A DNA stretch of 64,000 nucleotides from Halotalea alkalilenta (GTDB lineage: Bacteria > Pseudomonadota > Gammaproteobacteria > Pseudomonadales > Halomonadaceae), in the NCBI RefSeq assembly GCF_001648175.1, contig NZ_CP015243.1, positions 248,001-312,000 on the forward strand, written 5' to 3'. Under the pieces are notes generated by a model, which saw nothing but the letters and a program-made list of their open reading frames with translations, was not told the DNA's origin and made no database searches. A program made the translations under genes and the position numbers. Shown piece after piece: positions 9,638-17,750 of the stretch (the stretch's first letter is position 1; the number at the start of each line of letters is the position of its first letter).

Positions 9638-11228
9638 ACCACAGCAGCGGACGGCGCAGCATCGCGCCGAACGCGCGCAGCGGGCTCGGCGGTGCATCGA
9701 CATCTGCATGAGCCGATGCCGACGAGCGTGACAGAACGTGCCCTTCGACCTCCTTGAGCTCGGGCGCTCCCCGCTCGTCCAGCCTGAACCGACTCACCAT
9801 CTGCTCGAGCAGCGCCGCCTGTTCGCGCAGCGAAGCGGCCGCCATCGCCGACTGGTTGACCAGTGAAGCGTTCTGCTGGGTCACATGGTCGACCCGTTCC
9901 ATTGCCTGGGTAACCTGCTGGATGCCGATCGACTGCTCACTGGTGGCATGGCTGATCTCGCTGATCACCTCGCCGACCCGCTGGGTGCTGTCGACGATCT
10001 CCCGCATCACCGCGCCCGCTTCCTGAACCTGGCTCGCGCCGGCGTCGACCGCTTTCACGCTCTCACCGGTCAGCGCCTTGATCTCGCTGGCCGCATCCGC
10101 CGAGCGCTTGGCCAGCCGCTGGACTTCGATCGCCACCACCGAGAAGCCGCGGCCCTGCTCGCCCGCACGCGCCGCCTCCACCGATGCGTTGATCGCAAGG
10201 ATATTGGTCTGGAAAGCGATCTCATCGATCAAACCAACGATCTCGCCGATGCGATGGCTGGAGCTCTCGATCAGCTTCATTCGCTCAACGACCTGCTCGA
10301 TCACGCCGCCGCCTCGCTCCGCCGCCGCATTGGCATCCTGCGAGAGCAGGTCTCCCCGCTCGGCCGCCTGGGCGGTCTGCTGCACAGTGGTGGAAAACTG
10401 CGAAAGCGAAGCCACCGTTCCCTGCAGGTCGTTGGCGGTCTGCTCGGTGCGCGCCGCGAGATGCTGGTTACCGTCGGCGATTCCTTGGCTGGCACCGGCG
10501 ATGTTTTCGCTGGCGTCGCGGATTTGCGCCACGATGCTCGCCAGCTGGCGCTGCATCTGCGTCTGGGTCTCCTGCAGCTTGGTGAGCTCATCGCTACCCG
10601 AGGCGTCGATGGGCTGGGTCAGATCGCCGCCGGCGATCGCCTCGGCGGTGTGGCGCGCCCGTCGTACCGGCACGCAGATCGCCCACATGTTCAAAAGCGT
10701 CAGCGGCACCACGATCAGCAGTACCAGCAGTATCTCGCCGAAGAAGGTCACCAGGATCTGGCGGAATAGGCTCGCCTGGCCTGCGACATTGGCGTCTATG
10801 TAGCCCTGTATCAGCGTATCGATCGAGCGCAGGCGCTGCTGCACGCCATCGAGTGCGGCGCCGCTATCACCTCCCCCCGTACGCCGCTCACGATACGTTT
10901 CCAAAGCAGCCAGCAGCTCAGGCGCCGCCGCGCCGGTGGTACCGATGCCCTCGAGCGCCGTCGCCAAGCGTGTCGCCTCATCGAGATGCTCACGCCATGC
11001 CCCCGACCCGTCGAGCGTGCGCAGCGTCGCCAGCCGATCCTGGAGTGCGACGAGGGTGCGCATACCGGCGACCCCCTCCTCGATCAGTTGGGTGTGCATG
11101 GTGTACATCCGCTGATTGCCGAGCAGTCCCGCACCGCTGAGGAGGATCAATAGTGCGATCACCATGCCGATAGCGCCAAGCATGCGCAGGCGAATGGTGA
11201 AGCGCCGAATCATCGCGAGGAAGATCAT
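9624..11228 (-). CDS. Methyl-accepting chemotaxis protein
   Basis: A 534-residue chemoreceptor. A first transmembrane helix lies near residues 16-35, followed by a periplasmic sensor helix bundle of about 150 residues. A second membrane helix (ILLVLLIVVPLTLLNMW) leads to a HAMP domain and the cytoplasmic signalling domain. The hairpin tip signature EIAFQTNILAINASVEAARAG and the ...RLAKRSADAASEIK segment are intact. I chose the ATG at 11228 because it leaves a short cytoplasmic head before the first helix; the ATG at 11213 is an alternative. The ligand is unknown. Confidence 0.92.
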   Translation of the reverse strand: MIFLAMIRRFTIRLRMLGAIGMVIALLILLSGAGLLGNQRMYTMHTQLIEEGVAGMRTLVALQDRLATLRTLDGSGAWREHLDEATRLATALEGIGTTGAAAPELLAALETYRERRTGGGDSGAALDGVQQRLRSIDTLIQGYIDANVAGQASLFRQILVTFFGEILLVLLIVVPLTLLNMWAICVPVRRARHTAEAIAGGDLTQPIDASGSDELTKLQETQTQMQRQLASIVAQIRDASENIAGASQGIADGNQHLAARTEQTANDLQGTVASLSQFSTTVQQTAQAAERGDLLSQDANAAAERGGGVIEQVVERMKLIESSSHRIGEIVGLIDEIAFQTNILAINASVEAARAGEQGRGFSVVAIEVQRLAKRSADAASEIKALTGESVKAVDAGASQVQEAGAVMREIVDSTQRVGEVISEISHATSEQSIGIQQVTQAMERVDHVTQQNASLVNQSAMAAASLREQAALLEQMVSRFRLDERGAPELKEVEGHVLSRSSASAHADVDAPPSPLRAFGAMLRRPLLWFRAR

Positions 11229-11553
11229 GAACTGGTTTCCGAGTGGCCTGGCAAGGAATCGTCGCCACCCGGCGCTCGGCCCGTCCCGGGTCGCGTGAAG
11301 CATGGTGGGCGGTCGGCAGTGGTGGCATCCATAAGAACATCGGCACGCGGGCGCGAATCTTTCGCTTTGATGACGAAAAATCATCTTTCGCTGACTGAAA
11401 GTCGCTGAGCGCGCCATGCCAAAAAGCCGGGCGCCTAGCCGACACCCCTGCCTCGACGATCGAATCGAGGCGAACGATGCCGCCGTCACGAGGTCCAGAT
11501 GCCCACACTCAGGTAGAATCACCGCGAATGAATGCAACCCCTGGGAACCGACC
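11229..11553. other. Divergent promoter region, chemoreceptor / DUF1456 gene
   Basis: A 325-bp gap between divergent genes. It contains an AT-richer patch at about 11365-11400 and an imperfect repeat (TTTCGCTTTGATGACG, then TTTCGCTGACTGAAAG) that may be regulatory. No gene or clear terminator is seen. Confidence 0.35.
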
Positions 11554-12021
11554 ATGATCCACAACGATGTGCTGCGCAGCGTGCGCTACACCCTCGATCT
11601 GCATGAGACCCGGCTGATCGAGCTCTTCGCGCTGGCGGACTATCCGGTCGAACGCGAGCAACTCGACAGCTGGCTCTCGCCAGAGGGGGAAGAGGGATTC
11701 GAGCCTTGCCCCGACGAGGCGATGGCGCACTTTCTCAATGGCCTGGTGATACTGCGCCGGGGGCGCGACGAAACGCGCCCACCGCAGCCGGTGGAACTGC
11801 CGGTGAACAACAACATGGTGATGAAGAAGCTGCGCGTTGCCTTCGAGCTCAAGGACGACGATATGCACAAGATTCTCGCTGCGGCCGACTTTCCCCTCTC
11901 CAAACCGGAACTCTCGGCGCTGTTTCGCAAGAAAGGACACAAGAACTACCGCCCTGCTGGCGATCAGCTGCTGCGTCGGTTTCTACGCGGCCTGGCGCTG
12001 CGCTTTCGTGAGCAGGTATGA
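11554..12021 (+). CDS. DUF1456 (YehS-like) family protein
   Basis: A 155-residue protein made of two DUF1456 repeats: residues 1-70 (NDVLRSVRYTLDL... LIELFALAD) and 85-150 (NNMVMKKLRVAFELKDDDMHKIL). It is of standard length and predicted cytoplasmic. The frame opens earlier, but the ATG at 11554 matches the family N terminus (MxNDVLRS). Its biochemical role is unknown. It overlaps the downstream S4-domain gene by 4 bp (ATGA), so the two are translationally coupled. Confidence 0.85.
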   Translation: MIHNDVLRSVRYTLDLHETRLIELFALADYPVEREQLDSWLSPEGEEGFEPCPDEAMAHFLNGLVILRRGRDETRPPQPVELPVNNNMVMKKLRVAFELKDDDMHKILAAADFPLSKPELSALFRKKGHKNYRPAGDQLLRRFLRGLALRFREQV

Positions 12022-12725
12022 CCCGCATGAGTGTGGAACCGATTCGGCTGGGGCGCCGGCTAGCCGCACTGCTGCAATGCAGTCGCCGCGAAGCGGAGCT
12101 TTACATAGAGGATGGCTTGGTCAGCGTCGATGGCGTGTGCATCGATTCACCGCAGCACCGAGTGACCGATGAGCGCGTGGAGCTGGCGCCGGGGGCGAAG
12201 CTCGAGCATTCTCCACCAGTCACCTTGCTGCTGCACAAACCGCTGGGGGTCGATATCGACTCGGCCGGCGCACTGCTGCGTGCCGATCACCATGCCAGCG
12301 ACGACATCGCACCGTTCCCGCTGCTCGGCCGCCACTTCAAGCGGCAGCTCGCGTTGATGCCGCTCGCCGCGCAGGCCGAGGGCCTGAGCGTCTTCACCCA
12401 GGTGCCGGGCATCGCACGCAAGCTGCGCGACGAAGCGCACACCCTGGAGCAGGAGTACATCATCGGGGTGAGCGGAGACATCGACACCGCGCTCGCCCAG
12501 CTCGAGCGCGAACCGCGCGAAACCCATGCCCGCTGCCGCGTCAGCCGCCAGAACGAAACCCATCTGCGCGTGGCGCTGAAGGGCAATACTCAGACCATCG
12601 TCCGGCTGTTCGAGGGGCTCGATATCGAACCTACGAGCTTCCGGCGGATCCGCATCGGCGCACTCAGCATGGGGCGTCTACCGAGCGGCCAGTGGCGCTA
12701 TCTCAAGCAGAGCGAACGGTTCTAG
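12018..12725 (+). CDS. S4-domain pseudouridine-synthase-like protein lacking the catalytic Asp
   Basis: A 235-residue RsuA/RluF-like protein. It has an N-terminal S4 RNA-binding domain (residues 9-60: RLGRRLAALLQCSRREAELYIEDGLVSVDG) and a pseudouridine-synthase fold (LLLHKPLGVD... RRIRIGALSMGRLPSGQWR). Where relatives have GRLDxxTxGLLLLT, this protein reads MPLAAQAEGLSVFT, so the nucleophilic Asp is Ala and the preceding GRL is lost. It may bind rRNA without modifying it, or have another role. It overlaps the DUF1456 gene by 4 bp and ends before a strong hairpin. Confidence 0.82.
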   Translation: MTRMSVEPIRLGRRLAALLQCSRREAELYIEDGLVSVDGVCIDSPQHRVTDERVELAPGAKLEHSPPVTLLLHKPLGVDIDSAGALLRADHHASDDIAPFPLLGRHFKRQLALMPLAAQAEGLSVFTQVPGIARKLRDEAHTLEQEYIIGVSGDIDTALAQLEREPRETHARCRVSRQNETHLRVALKGNTQTIVRLFEGLDIEPTSFRRIRIGALSMGRLPSGQWRYLKQSERF

Positions 12726-12769
12726 GGCCGAGATCGCCGAAAGCCACGAGCAGCATCGCAGAAAGCAAA

Positions 12770-12803
12770 AGGCCGGGGCCGCCGCAATTAGCGGCCCCGG
12801 CCT
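12770..12803. terminator. Bidirectional terminator hairpin
   Basis: A perfect 13-bp stem, AGGCCGGGGCCGC / GCGGCCCCGGCCT, encloses an 8-nt loop. It sits between the convergent S4-domain gene and the small gene at 12830. An A-run on the left (GCAAAAGG) gives a short U-tract on the minus strand, so it probably serves both directions. Confidence 0.75.
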
Positions 12804-12829
12804 AGTCACTGCCATGCGCAGGGCATGGC

Positions 12830-13024
12830 TCAGGCGACGTCGCTGACCTGCTCGCGGCTTGCCTGCTCGACCATTCTCAGTCGTACCGCTTCCGCTTCCT
12901 CGCGAGAAGGATAACAACCGAGGCGATTGTCAGCAGCGCAGGTTCGCTCGATCAGCAGCCAACCGACCACCTTGGCCGTCTCGAACTCGTCGTAATGGGG
13001 AATCACACAGTATGAAGTAGACAT
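12830..13024 (-). CDS. Small hypothetical protein, 64 aa
   Basis: A 64-residue protein (MSTSYCVIPHYDEFETAKVVG at the start) rich in acidic and basic residues at the C terminus. I do not recognise its family. The ATG at 13024 is preceded by a GGAAAGGATA ribosome-binding site; an upstream ATG in frame lacks one. A Cys/Trp/Asn-containing middle and the helix-like tail PSREEAEAVRLRMVEQA suggest a compact cytoplasmic protein. Confidence 0.65.
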   Translation of the reverse strand: MSTSYCVIPHYDEFETAKVVGWLLIERTCAADNRLGCYPSREEAEAVRLRMVEQASREQVSDVA

Positions 13025-13294
13025 GCCAGTATCCTTTCCAGCCAAGTCACGAAAAGAGTATAGATGCCACGCCCGAAATGTCGCGATCAGGCATCTATTA
13101 AACGTTAGTCTCATCCGTCTGCGCTGACTAGTAAGGTTTTCCTCTATAACGTGTCATTTCCAACTCGCTGCGTAACCTCCTGTATTCGGCCGCAGCCGTC
13201 GACGACCGCGATGCCGCACTATTGTTGATAGCACAAGGGTTGAAAGAACAAGGGTTGAAAGAACAAGCGCTCGGGAGCGAATACCCCTCGCCTC
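13025..13294. repeat. Intergenic region with a 15-bp tandem repeat
   Basis: A 270-bp gap. The unit ACAAGGGTTGAAAGA occurs twice in direct tandem at 13233-13247 and 13248-13262, followed by a partial third copy (ACAAGC). Open frames across it on the minus strand look non-coding. The small gene's promoter should lie at 13030-13090, an AT-richer stretch. Confidence 0.5.
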
Positions 13295-13501
13295 TCAACC
13301 GCCATGGCATTTCTTGAATTTCTTGCCGCTGCCGCACGGGCAGGGGTCGTTACGCCCGATGTCCTTGAGCGCATTGCGCACCGGCTCGCGCGGCCCGTGG
13401 TCGTGATTGCAGTGCGATCCGTGGACGTGCCCGGGATGGTCGTGCTCGTGATGGTCGTGATCATGGTTGCAGTCGGGGCCATGGACGTGGGGCTGGTTCA
13501 T
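13295..13501 (-). CDS. His-rich SEC-C motif protein
   Basis: A 68-residue protein. Residues 5-35 are a dense histidine/aspartate segment ([20 protein letters not shown]), a likely metal-binding region. The C terminus is a SEC-C zinc motif ([17 protein letters not shown]), the same motif as at the end of SecA. The ATG at 13501 starts the His-rich part directly; the open frame upstream looks non-coding. A role as a small metal reservoir or chaperone is an inference. Confidence 0.8.
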   Translation of the reverse strand: MNQPHVHGPDCNHDHDHHEHDHPGHVHGSHCNHDHGPREPVRNALKDIGRNDPCPCGSGKKFKKCHGG

Positions 13502-13634
13502 GTCGAACTCCAGGTAGGGGCATGGCGTGATTATCGCGCGTGCGGGACCGCACGGCGAGCGCCTGGCCCCATCTCCTCCGCGCGCCCTTGGCGCACGGGC
13601 CGCCACTTCGCTGGTGTTGCCGAGACGCGCTCGC

Positions 13635-14615
13635 TCAGCGGGGCTCGTCGTCTTGCACCGGGCCTCGATCGCCATCCGCCTCGCTCGTATTCATGCGATT
13701 GAGCTTGCCGAACGGCACGTGCACCGACGGGAGCAGGGAGCTGGTCGCGGCGAGGTGCGAGGTCTGGTCGTCGAAGAAGATGTGCGGCTTGACGATCTTC
13801 AGCACCGCGCTCTTGTCCACACCGCCGAGGAAGAAAGCCTCGTTGACCGTGATTCCCCACTCTCTCATGGTGTGGATCACTCGCTCATGGGCCGGCGCAT
13901 CGCGTGCGGTCACGATAGAAACCCGCAGCTTGGGCACGTAGGCGCTGTCGCTACGCTCCTGGTGACGTCGCTCCAATGCCTGGATGGTGGAGAGCCGCTG
14001 GAGCAGGTCGGCGAGCAGGCCGCGCTCGGCAGGCACCAATGCGTGCGCTCTCTCGTGCCGATGGTAGGCATCGATGCCTTGGGTCTGGTAGATGCTTTCG
14101 GATTCATCGGTGGTCAGCACGCCATCGAAATCGAACGCCACCCGCAGCTCGTCGCCTTGATCGAGCTCGTAGTGCCCCTCCATGACCTGTCCGGCGGGAT
14201 ACCCCGCCGCGATCGCCCCGCGAACGTCGTCGGGGTTGGCGGAGAGGAACAGACTGATATTGAGCGCTGGGATGAAGGGATAGGGCGAGCGCCCCTGGAG
14301 GAAGACCGCGCGGGAGATCGCCAGTTGATGGTGTTCGATCGACTTCATCACCCGAAGCCCGGTATCGGGATCGTTACGCGACAGCAGCAGGACCTCGATG
14401 GGCGGGTCGAGCGGATCGAGCTCACGCAGCGCCAGCAGTCTCTTGATGAAGGCGAAGGCCACCCCCGGCGTCAGCGGCTCGTTTTCGTGCCGACGCTGAT
14501 AGTCGCGGTAGGCCGCCTCTCCCTGCTGGACGAACACTGCGTCCGAATCCGCCAAGTCGAAAAGCGCGCTCGAGGCGAGGCCGATCACCAGGCGATTGGA
14601 CAGGTCATAGGGCAT
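13635..14615 (-). CDS. 5'-nucleotidase, NT5C1-like family
   Basis: A 326-residue cytoplasmic enzyme of the bacterial family related to eukaryotic cytosolic 5'-nucleotidase IA, removing the 5' phosphate of nucleoside monophosphates. The HAD-like nucleophile motif [12 protein letters not shown] lies near residues 159-170. Other conserved parts are [21 protein letters not shown] (starting near 76), [14 protein letters not shown] and IFFDDQ near the C terminus. The length is normal. The 3' end is followed by 133 bp without a gene before the SEC-C gene. It appears monocistronic. Confidence 0.85.
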   Translation of the reverse strand: MPYDLSNRLVIGLASSALFDLADSDAVFVQQGEAAYRDYQRRHENEPLTPGVAFAFIKRLLALRELDPLDPPIEVLLLSRNDPDTGLRVMKSIEHHQLAISRAVFLQGRSPYPFIPALNISLFLSANPDDVRGAIAAGYPAGQVMEGHYELDQGDELRVAFDFDGVLTTDESESIYQTQGIDAYHRHERAHALVPAERGLLADLLQRLSTIQALERRHQERSDSAYVPKLRVSIVTARDAPAHERVIHTMREWGITVNEAFFLGGVDKSAVLKIVKPHIFFDDQTSHLAATSSLLPSVHVPFGKLNRMNTSEADGDRGPVQDDEPR

Positions 14616-14756
14616 ACGACGGTTTCCCGATCAACGGTTGAAACAACGGCAATCCAGCCAGTGACACAAGCCTACCCCACGCTTGAATGATCCGCCCATC
14701 GCACCCATTTCTTCCTCGGGATCGGTGTCGCGGCCAAATGGAAAAATCACTTCGCT

Positions 14757-14790
14757 GCCCCTTGAAAACCGTTGGCCCCGACCCTATTTA
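14757..14790 (+). promoter_or_regulatory. Sigma-32 (RpoH) type heat-shock promoter
   Basis: GCCCCTTGAA ending at 14766 and CCCTATTTA at 14782-14790, with 15 bp between CTTGAA and CCCTAT, closely match the RpoH consensus (CCCTTGAA, 13-15 bp, CCCCATnT). Transcription should begin near 14797, giving a leader of about 90 nt. That leader contains a CACGAAC/GTTCGTG hairpin (about 14825-14850), so an RNA thermometer is conceivable but unproven. Confidence 0.8.
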
Positions 14791-14888
14791 ACATAACGTC
14801 AACGGAAGAAGTTATTCCCGAGACCACGAACGCCGCCAAGCGGGTTCGTGCGATCCCATGACTTCGCTGAAATCAGGAGGTTCGCGCC

Positions 14889-15377
14889 ATGAATACGCTT
14901 TCACTCTCTCCGCTGTTCCGTCGCTCGATCGGCTTCGATCGTCTCAACGATCTGTTCGAGACTGCGATGAAAAGCGACGCACCGAGCTATCCGCCCTACA
15001 ACGTCGAAAAGCACGGTGACAACGATTACCGCATCGTGGTCGCCGCCTCTGGATTCGACGAGCGCGAACTCGAGGTCAACGTCGAGAACCGCCTGTTGAC
15101 CATCAGCGGCGCCAAAGAGCAGAAGGAAGAAGCGAGCCAGGTCAACTACCTGCACCAGGGTATCGCCCAGCGCTCGTTCAAACTCTCCTTCCGTCTCGAC
15201 GAGCAGATCGAAGTGCAGGGTGCGCGGTTCGAGAACGGCCTGCTCAAGGTCGATCTGCTCCGCATCGTGCCCGAAGCCCAGCGTCCGCGTCAGATCGCAA
15301 TCAACGGCCGCACCTCGCAGAGCCTCGAGCACCAGGGCGAAGCCCAGCGTGAAACCAGCGCCGTCTCCGTCGCCTGA
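14889..15377 (+). CDS. Small heat-shock protein, Hsp20/IbpA family
   Basis: A 162-residue ATP-independent holdase. The alpha-crystallin domain spans about residues 38-135 (PPYNVEKHGDNDYRIVVAA... ANGLLKVDL-like beta strands). The conserved ...FENGLLKVDL replaces the usual GVL motif. The N terminus (RSIGFDRLNDLFE) is IbpA-like. An AGGAGG ribosome-binding site precedes the ATG. The RpoH-type promoter upstream indicates heat-shock control. Confidence 0.92.
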   Translation: MNTLSLSPLFRRSIGFDRLNDLFETAMKSDAPSYPPYNVEKHGDNDYRIVVAASGFDERELEVNVENRLLTISGAKEQKEEASQVNYLHQGIAQRSFKLSFRLDEQIEVQGARFENGLLKVDLLRIVPEAQRPRQIAINGRTSQSLEHQGEAQRETSAVSVA

Positions 15378-15435
15378 GCCCATTCGGCTCGCATGAACGC
15401 AGACGCGTGGTGATCAAGTAGTGGTGGCAGAAAGC

Positions 15436-15465
15436 GAAGCCCCCGCCGGCAACGGCGGGGGCTTC
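15436..15465 (+). terminator. Rho-independent terminator of the Hsp20 gene
   Basis: A perfect 12-bp stem, GAAGCCCCCGCC / GGCGGGGGCTTC, with a GGCAAC loop about 60 bp past the Hsp20 stop. A GTCGTTCG tail gives only a weak U-tract. Confidence 0.75.
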
Positions 15466-15565
15466 GTCGTTCGACGTAGGGGAAACCAAGAAGCGAGATC
15501 AAAACACCTCGCTGGCGCTACACTGGAGAGGCATATTTCAACTTCTACGTCGCGAGGCCAGTGCA

Positions 15566-16363
15566 TTGCCTTTTCTGCTCCGCTCTATCCTCTGGCTACT
15601 GCTAGCCCTGGCTATGCTGCTCTACATCAATATCTCAGCAGCGCATCTGCCAACGCCAGCGCTGGCCGCGATCTGGCTCGCACTATGGATACCGATCGCT
15701 CACGGCCTATGGACGCGCGCGCGTGCTCACCGCAGTGCTTGGCTTTCGACTTACCTGCATCCCGATGGGCGTTGGCACGACCGGCTGTCAGGTGGTCCGG
15801 TGATGGCACTGGTGCAAGGCTTACTCGCGGGCGGGTTTGCACTGGCCTTGATGGTCGGTGCGGCACGCCTCGAAGGGGTGATCGAATGGCGGCTGCTGCT
15901 GACTGGGCTGCCGCTGCTGGTAGTGCTGCGTGCCTTGATCCAAAGGCGGCTTTCAGACCATGTCAATCCGCGCTTGCTCGATATGTTCAGTTGGCGGATT
16001 GCAATGGGGACCACGGGCCTCCTACTACTGGCCGGTTTCACCCTCAGCGCACTATGGCGCGGCCAGCCGGACTACTCGACTATCCAGCTAGGTGAGGCGA
16101 TATGGCGGGCGATCGCCGAACCCGAGGCCAAGAGCGATGCACTGCTCGGGCTGCTCCAGCTCGGTGCTGCCAAGGATGCCTTCGGCACCTGGCTCGGCCA
16201 GCGGCTGATCCCAAGTCTCGGCGCGCCATGGTTCCAGTTCGCCGGCTGGAGTTTATTGTTCGCCGCCAACGGGCTGTTCATTTGGGCCTGGATGAACTTA
16301 TGTAGCGGACTGCTAGGGCTGGTCGGAGAGCGCCGAATCCCCACCCTGGAGACGGCGCAATGA
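15566..16363 (+). CDS. Hypothetical multi-pass membrane protein
   Basis: A 265-residue protein with about five or six hydrophobic helices (roughly residues 5-22, 32-50, 80-100, 108-125, 145-165 and 228-248). It reads from a TTG start with a GAGG site about 10 nt upstream; no ATG gives a complete first helix. No family is recognised. It overlaps the next gene by 4 bp (ATGA), so the two form an operon and may make one membrane complex. An IQ/LG-rich external segment lies before the last helix. Confidence 0.65.
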   Translation: MPFLLRSILWLLLALAMLLYINISAAHLPTPALAAIWLALWIPIAHGLWTRARAHRSAWLSTYLHPDGRWHDRLSGGPVMALVQGLLAGGFALALMVGAARLEGVIEWRLLLTGLPLLVVLRALIQRRLSDHVNPRLLDMFSWRIAMGTTGLLLLAGFTLSALWRGQPDYSTIQLGEAIWRAIAEPEAKSDALLGLLQLGAAKDAFGTWLGQRLIPSLGAPWFQFAGWSLLFAANGLFIWAWMNLCSGLLGLVGERRIPTLETAQ

Positions 16364-17322
16364 CCCGCCTTGACATCTGGCTGGGTCTGCCGATGGTTCT
16401 GCTCGGGCTCGCGCTCGGCTGGCTCGCGATCGACCAGCGTGCCAGCTGGCATGCCTTGTTTGCCCTCTCACCGCCGGTCGTGATCGAGTTCGCGGGCACC
16501 CGCCATCGCCTGCCCACAGACCAACTCACAGAGCTTGCCGAGTTCTCCAGCGAGCACTTCGCTGCCGCCGATTCGGCCAGCCAGCAGCGTATCCGCACAG
16601 CACTCGATGCCGAGCTCGACGCCCTATTCCTCGACCTCGATGCCCGGCTCCCCGGGTTCGCCGACTGGTACTACTCGATGACCGCCGAGTACTCTCGGCT
16701 GTTTTTCGGGATAATCGACCAACTCAGGCTCAGTGACAGCGATTATCTCGCAGGACAGGTGCAGCAGCGTATTTTCGACGACGCAAGGTTCGTTCAACGC
16801 CTCGAAGCCCTACAACTCAATGTCTTCACCCAACTCGACACCGAAAGCCGCACCGCCACCGAAAGCTGGGCTATCGCGCTAATCAGTCGACTCGACACCT
16901 ATCCCAAGGCTTATCCCATCCCAGGTTTCGAAAATGCAGACCTTACGATCGATCTCGACGCCACCCTACAACGGCTCATCGGCCTCGACGACCCGCGCTT
17001 CGACCAACGCATCCTCTTCAGCGCGGTCGCGCTCTGCGCACCCAGCGGCCCAATCGCTTTGAGCTGTGGCGTCGCCATTGGGGTAGCTAGCTGGATTGCC
17101 ATCGACTATGGACTGCTCAGCCTCGACGAGAAGCTGAATCGCCAGCAGCTCATTGATGATTGGCGCGCGAGCCTGAACAGCACACGTGAGGGATTACGCC
17201 AGGAACTTCACCAGCGCCTCGATACCGCCATCGGCCACCGCTTTGACGTGATCCAAGGCGAGGTTCAACGCAGCTTTGTGCCAGCGGAGCACCTGCATTC
17301 CGGGCCAGACGGACAGGGCTGA
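16360..17322 (+). CDS. Hypothetical membrane-anchored protein
   Basis: A 320-residue protein with one N-terminal hydrophobic segment (residues 7-25), a long charged region, and a second hydrophobic stretch near residues 221-250 (FSAVALCAPSGPIALSCGV...). The C terminus is helical and probably coiled (LIDDWRASLNSTREGLRQEL). No family is recognised. It is translationally coupled to the preceding membrane protein. The same pair order in other genomes would be the most useful clue to its role. Confidence 0.65.
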   Translation: MTRLDIWLGLPMVLLGLALGWLAIDQRASWHALFALSPPVVIEFAGTRHRLPTDQLTELAEFSSEHFAAADSASQQRIRTALDAELDALFLDLDARLPGFADWYYSMTAEYSRLFFGIIDQLRLSDSDYLAGQVQQRIFDDARFVQRLEALQLNVFTQLDTESRTATESWAIALISRLDTYPKAYPIPGFENADLTIDLDATLQRLIGLDDPRFDQRILFSAVALCAPSGPIALSCGVAIGVASWIAIDYGLLSLDEKLNRQQLIDDWRASLNSTREGLRQELHQRLDTAIGHRFDVIQGEVQRSFVPAEHLHSGPDGQG

Positions 17323-17629
17323 CTGAGGCTCGGCCGCCCCATTTCTATACTCAGTGGTGGAATCACTATTCAGCGTATGACAGCCCATCACTCCACCGGT
17401 GGCACCCACTTGGTGGCGAAACATCTCGATGTGAACCAATACCCCTGGTCCAACGACTTCACCGAATGAAGGACTCGTTAGGGTCCATTCTTCACCCGCG
17501 AACAGCGCAGGATGCACGTAAATGAAGAGCCGGACCAGATGAACCCATAGTCCGGGGAGGCACATGAATATTGAAAGGATTCCTTAATAATTTTCCGTCT
17601 CGAAGGCCGACCCAGGCCAGGCCATTAAA
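17323..17629. other. Intergenic region before the siderophore receptor
   Basis: About 300 bp with no convincing gene. A minus-strand frame at 17194-17565 runs across it but overlaps the upstream gene and has no recognisable content. No transcription terminator was identified with confidence. Confidence 0.3.
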
Positions 17630-17632
17630 ATA

Positions 17633-17663
17633 AATGATAATATATCTCATAATCATTGATATT
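17633..17663 (+). promoter_or_regulatory. Fur-box-like operator upstream of the TonB receptor
   Basis: The AT-rich stretch TGATAATATATCTCATAATC followed by ATTGATATTC contains overlapping GATAAT / CATAATCATTGATATTC phrases resembling the Fur consensus (GATAATGATAATCATTATC). It lies about 90 bp upstream of the receptor start. Iron repression of the receptor is inferred. Confidence 0.6.
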
Positions 17664-17750
17664 CACTAACCTCCATGCTAGAAACCACGGGCGGGACTCA
17701 CACGGAATACAACGATACCGGCTCACGATATAACAGGGATTATTTCGGCA

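Noticed and set aside
13527..14690. Plus-strand 387-aa frame antisense to the 5'-nucleotidase gene
   Set aside because: Shadow of a strongly coding minus-strand gene with recognisable motifs.
17194..17565. Minus-strand open frame of 123 aa before the TonB receptor
   Set aside because: Overlaps the end of the upstream gene on the opposite strand, has no ribosome-binding site and no recognisable domain.
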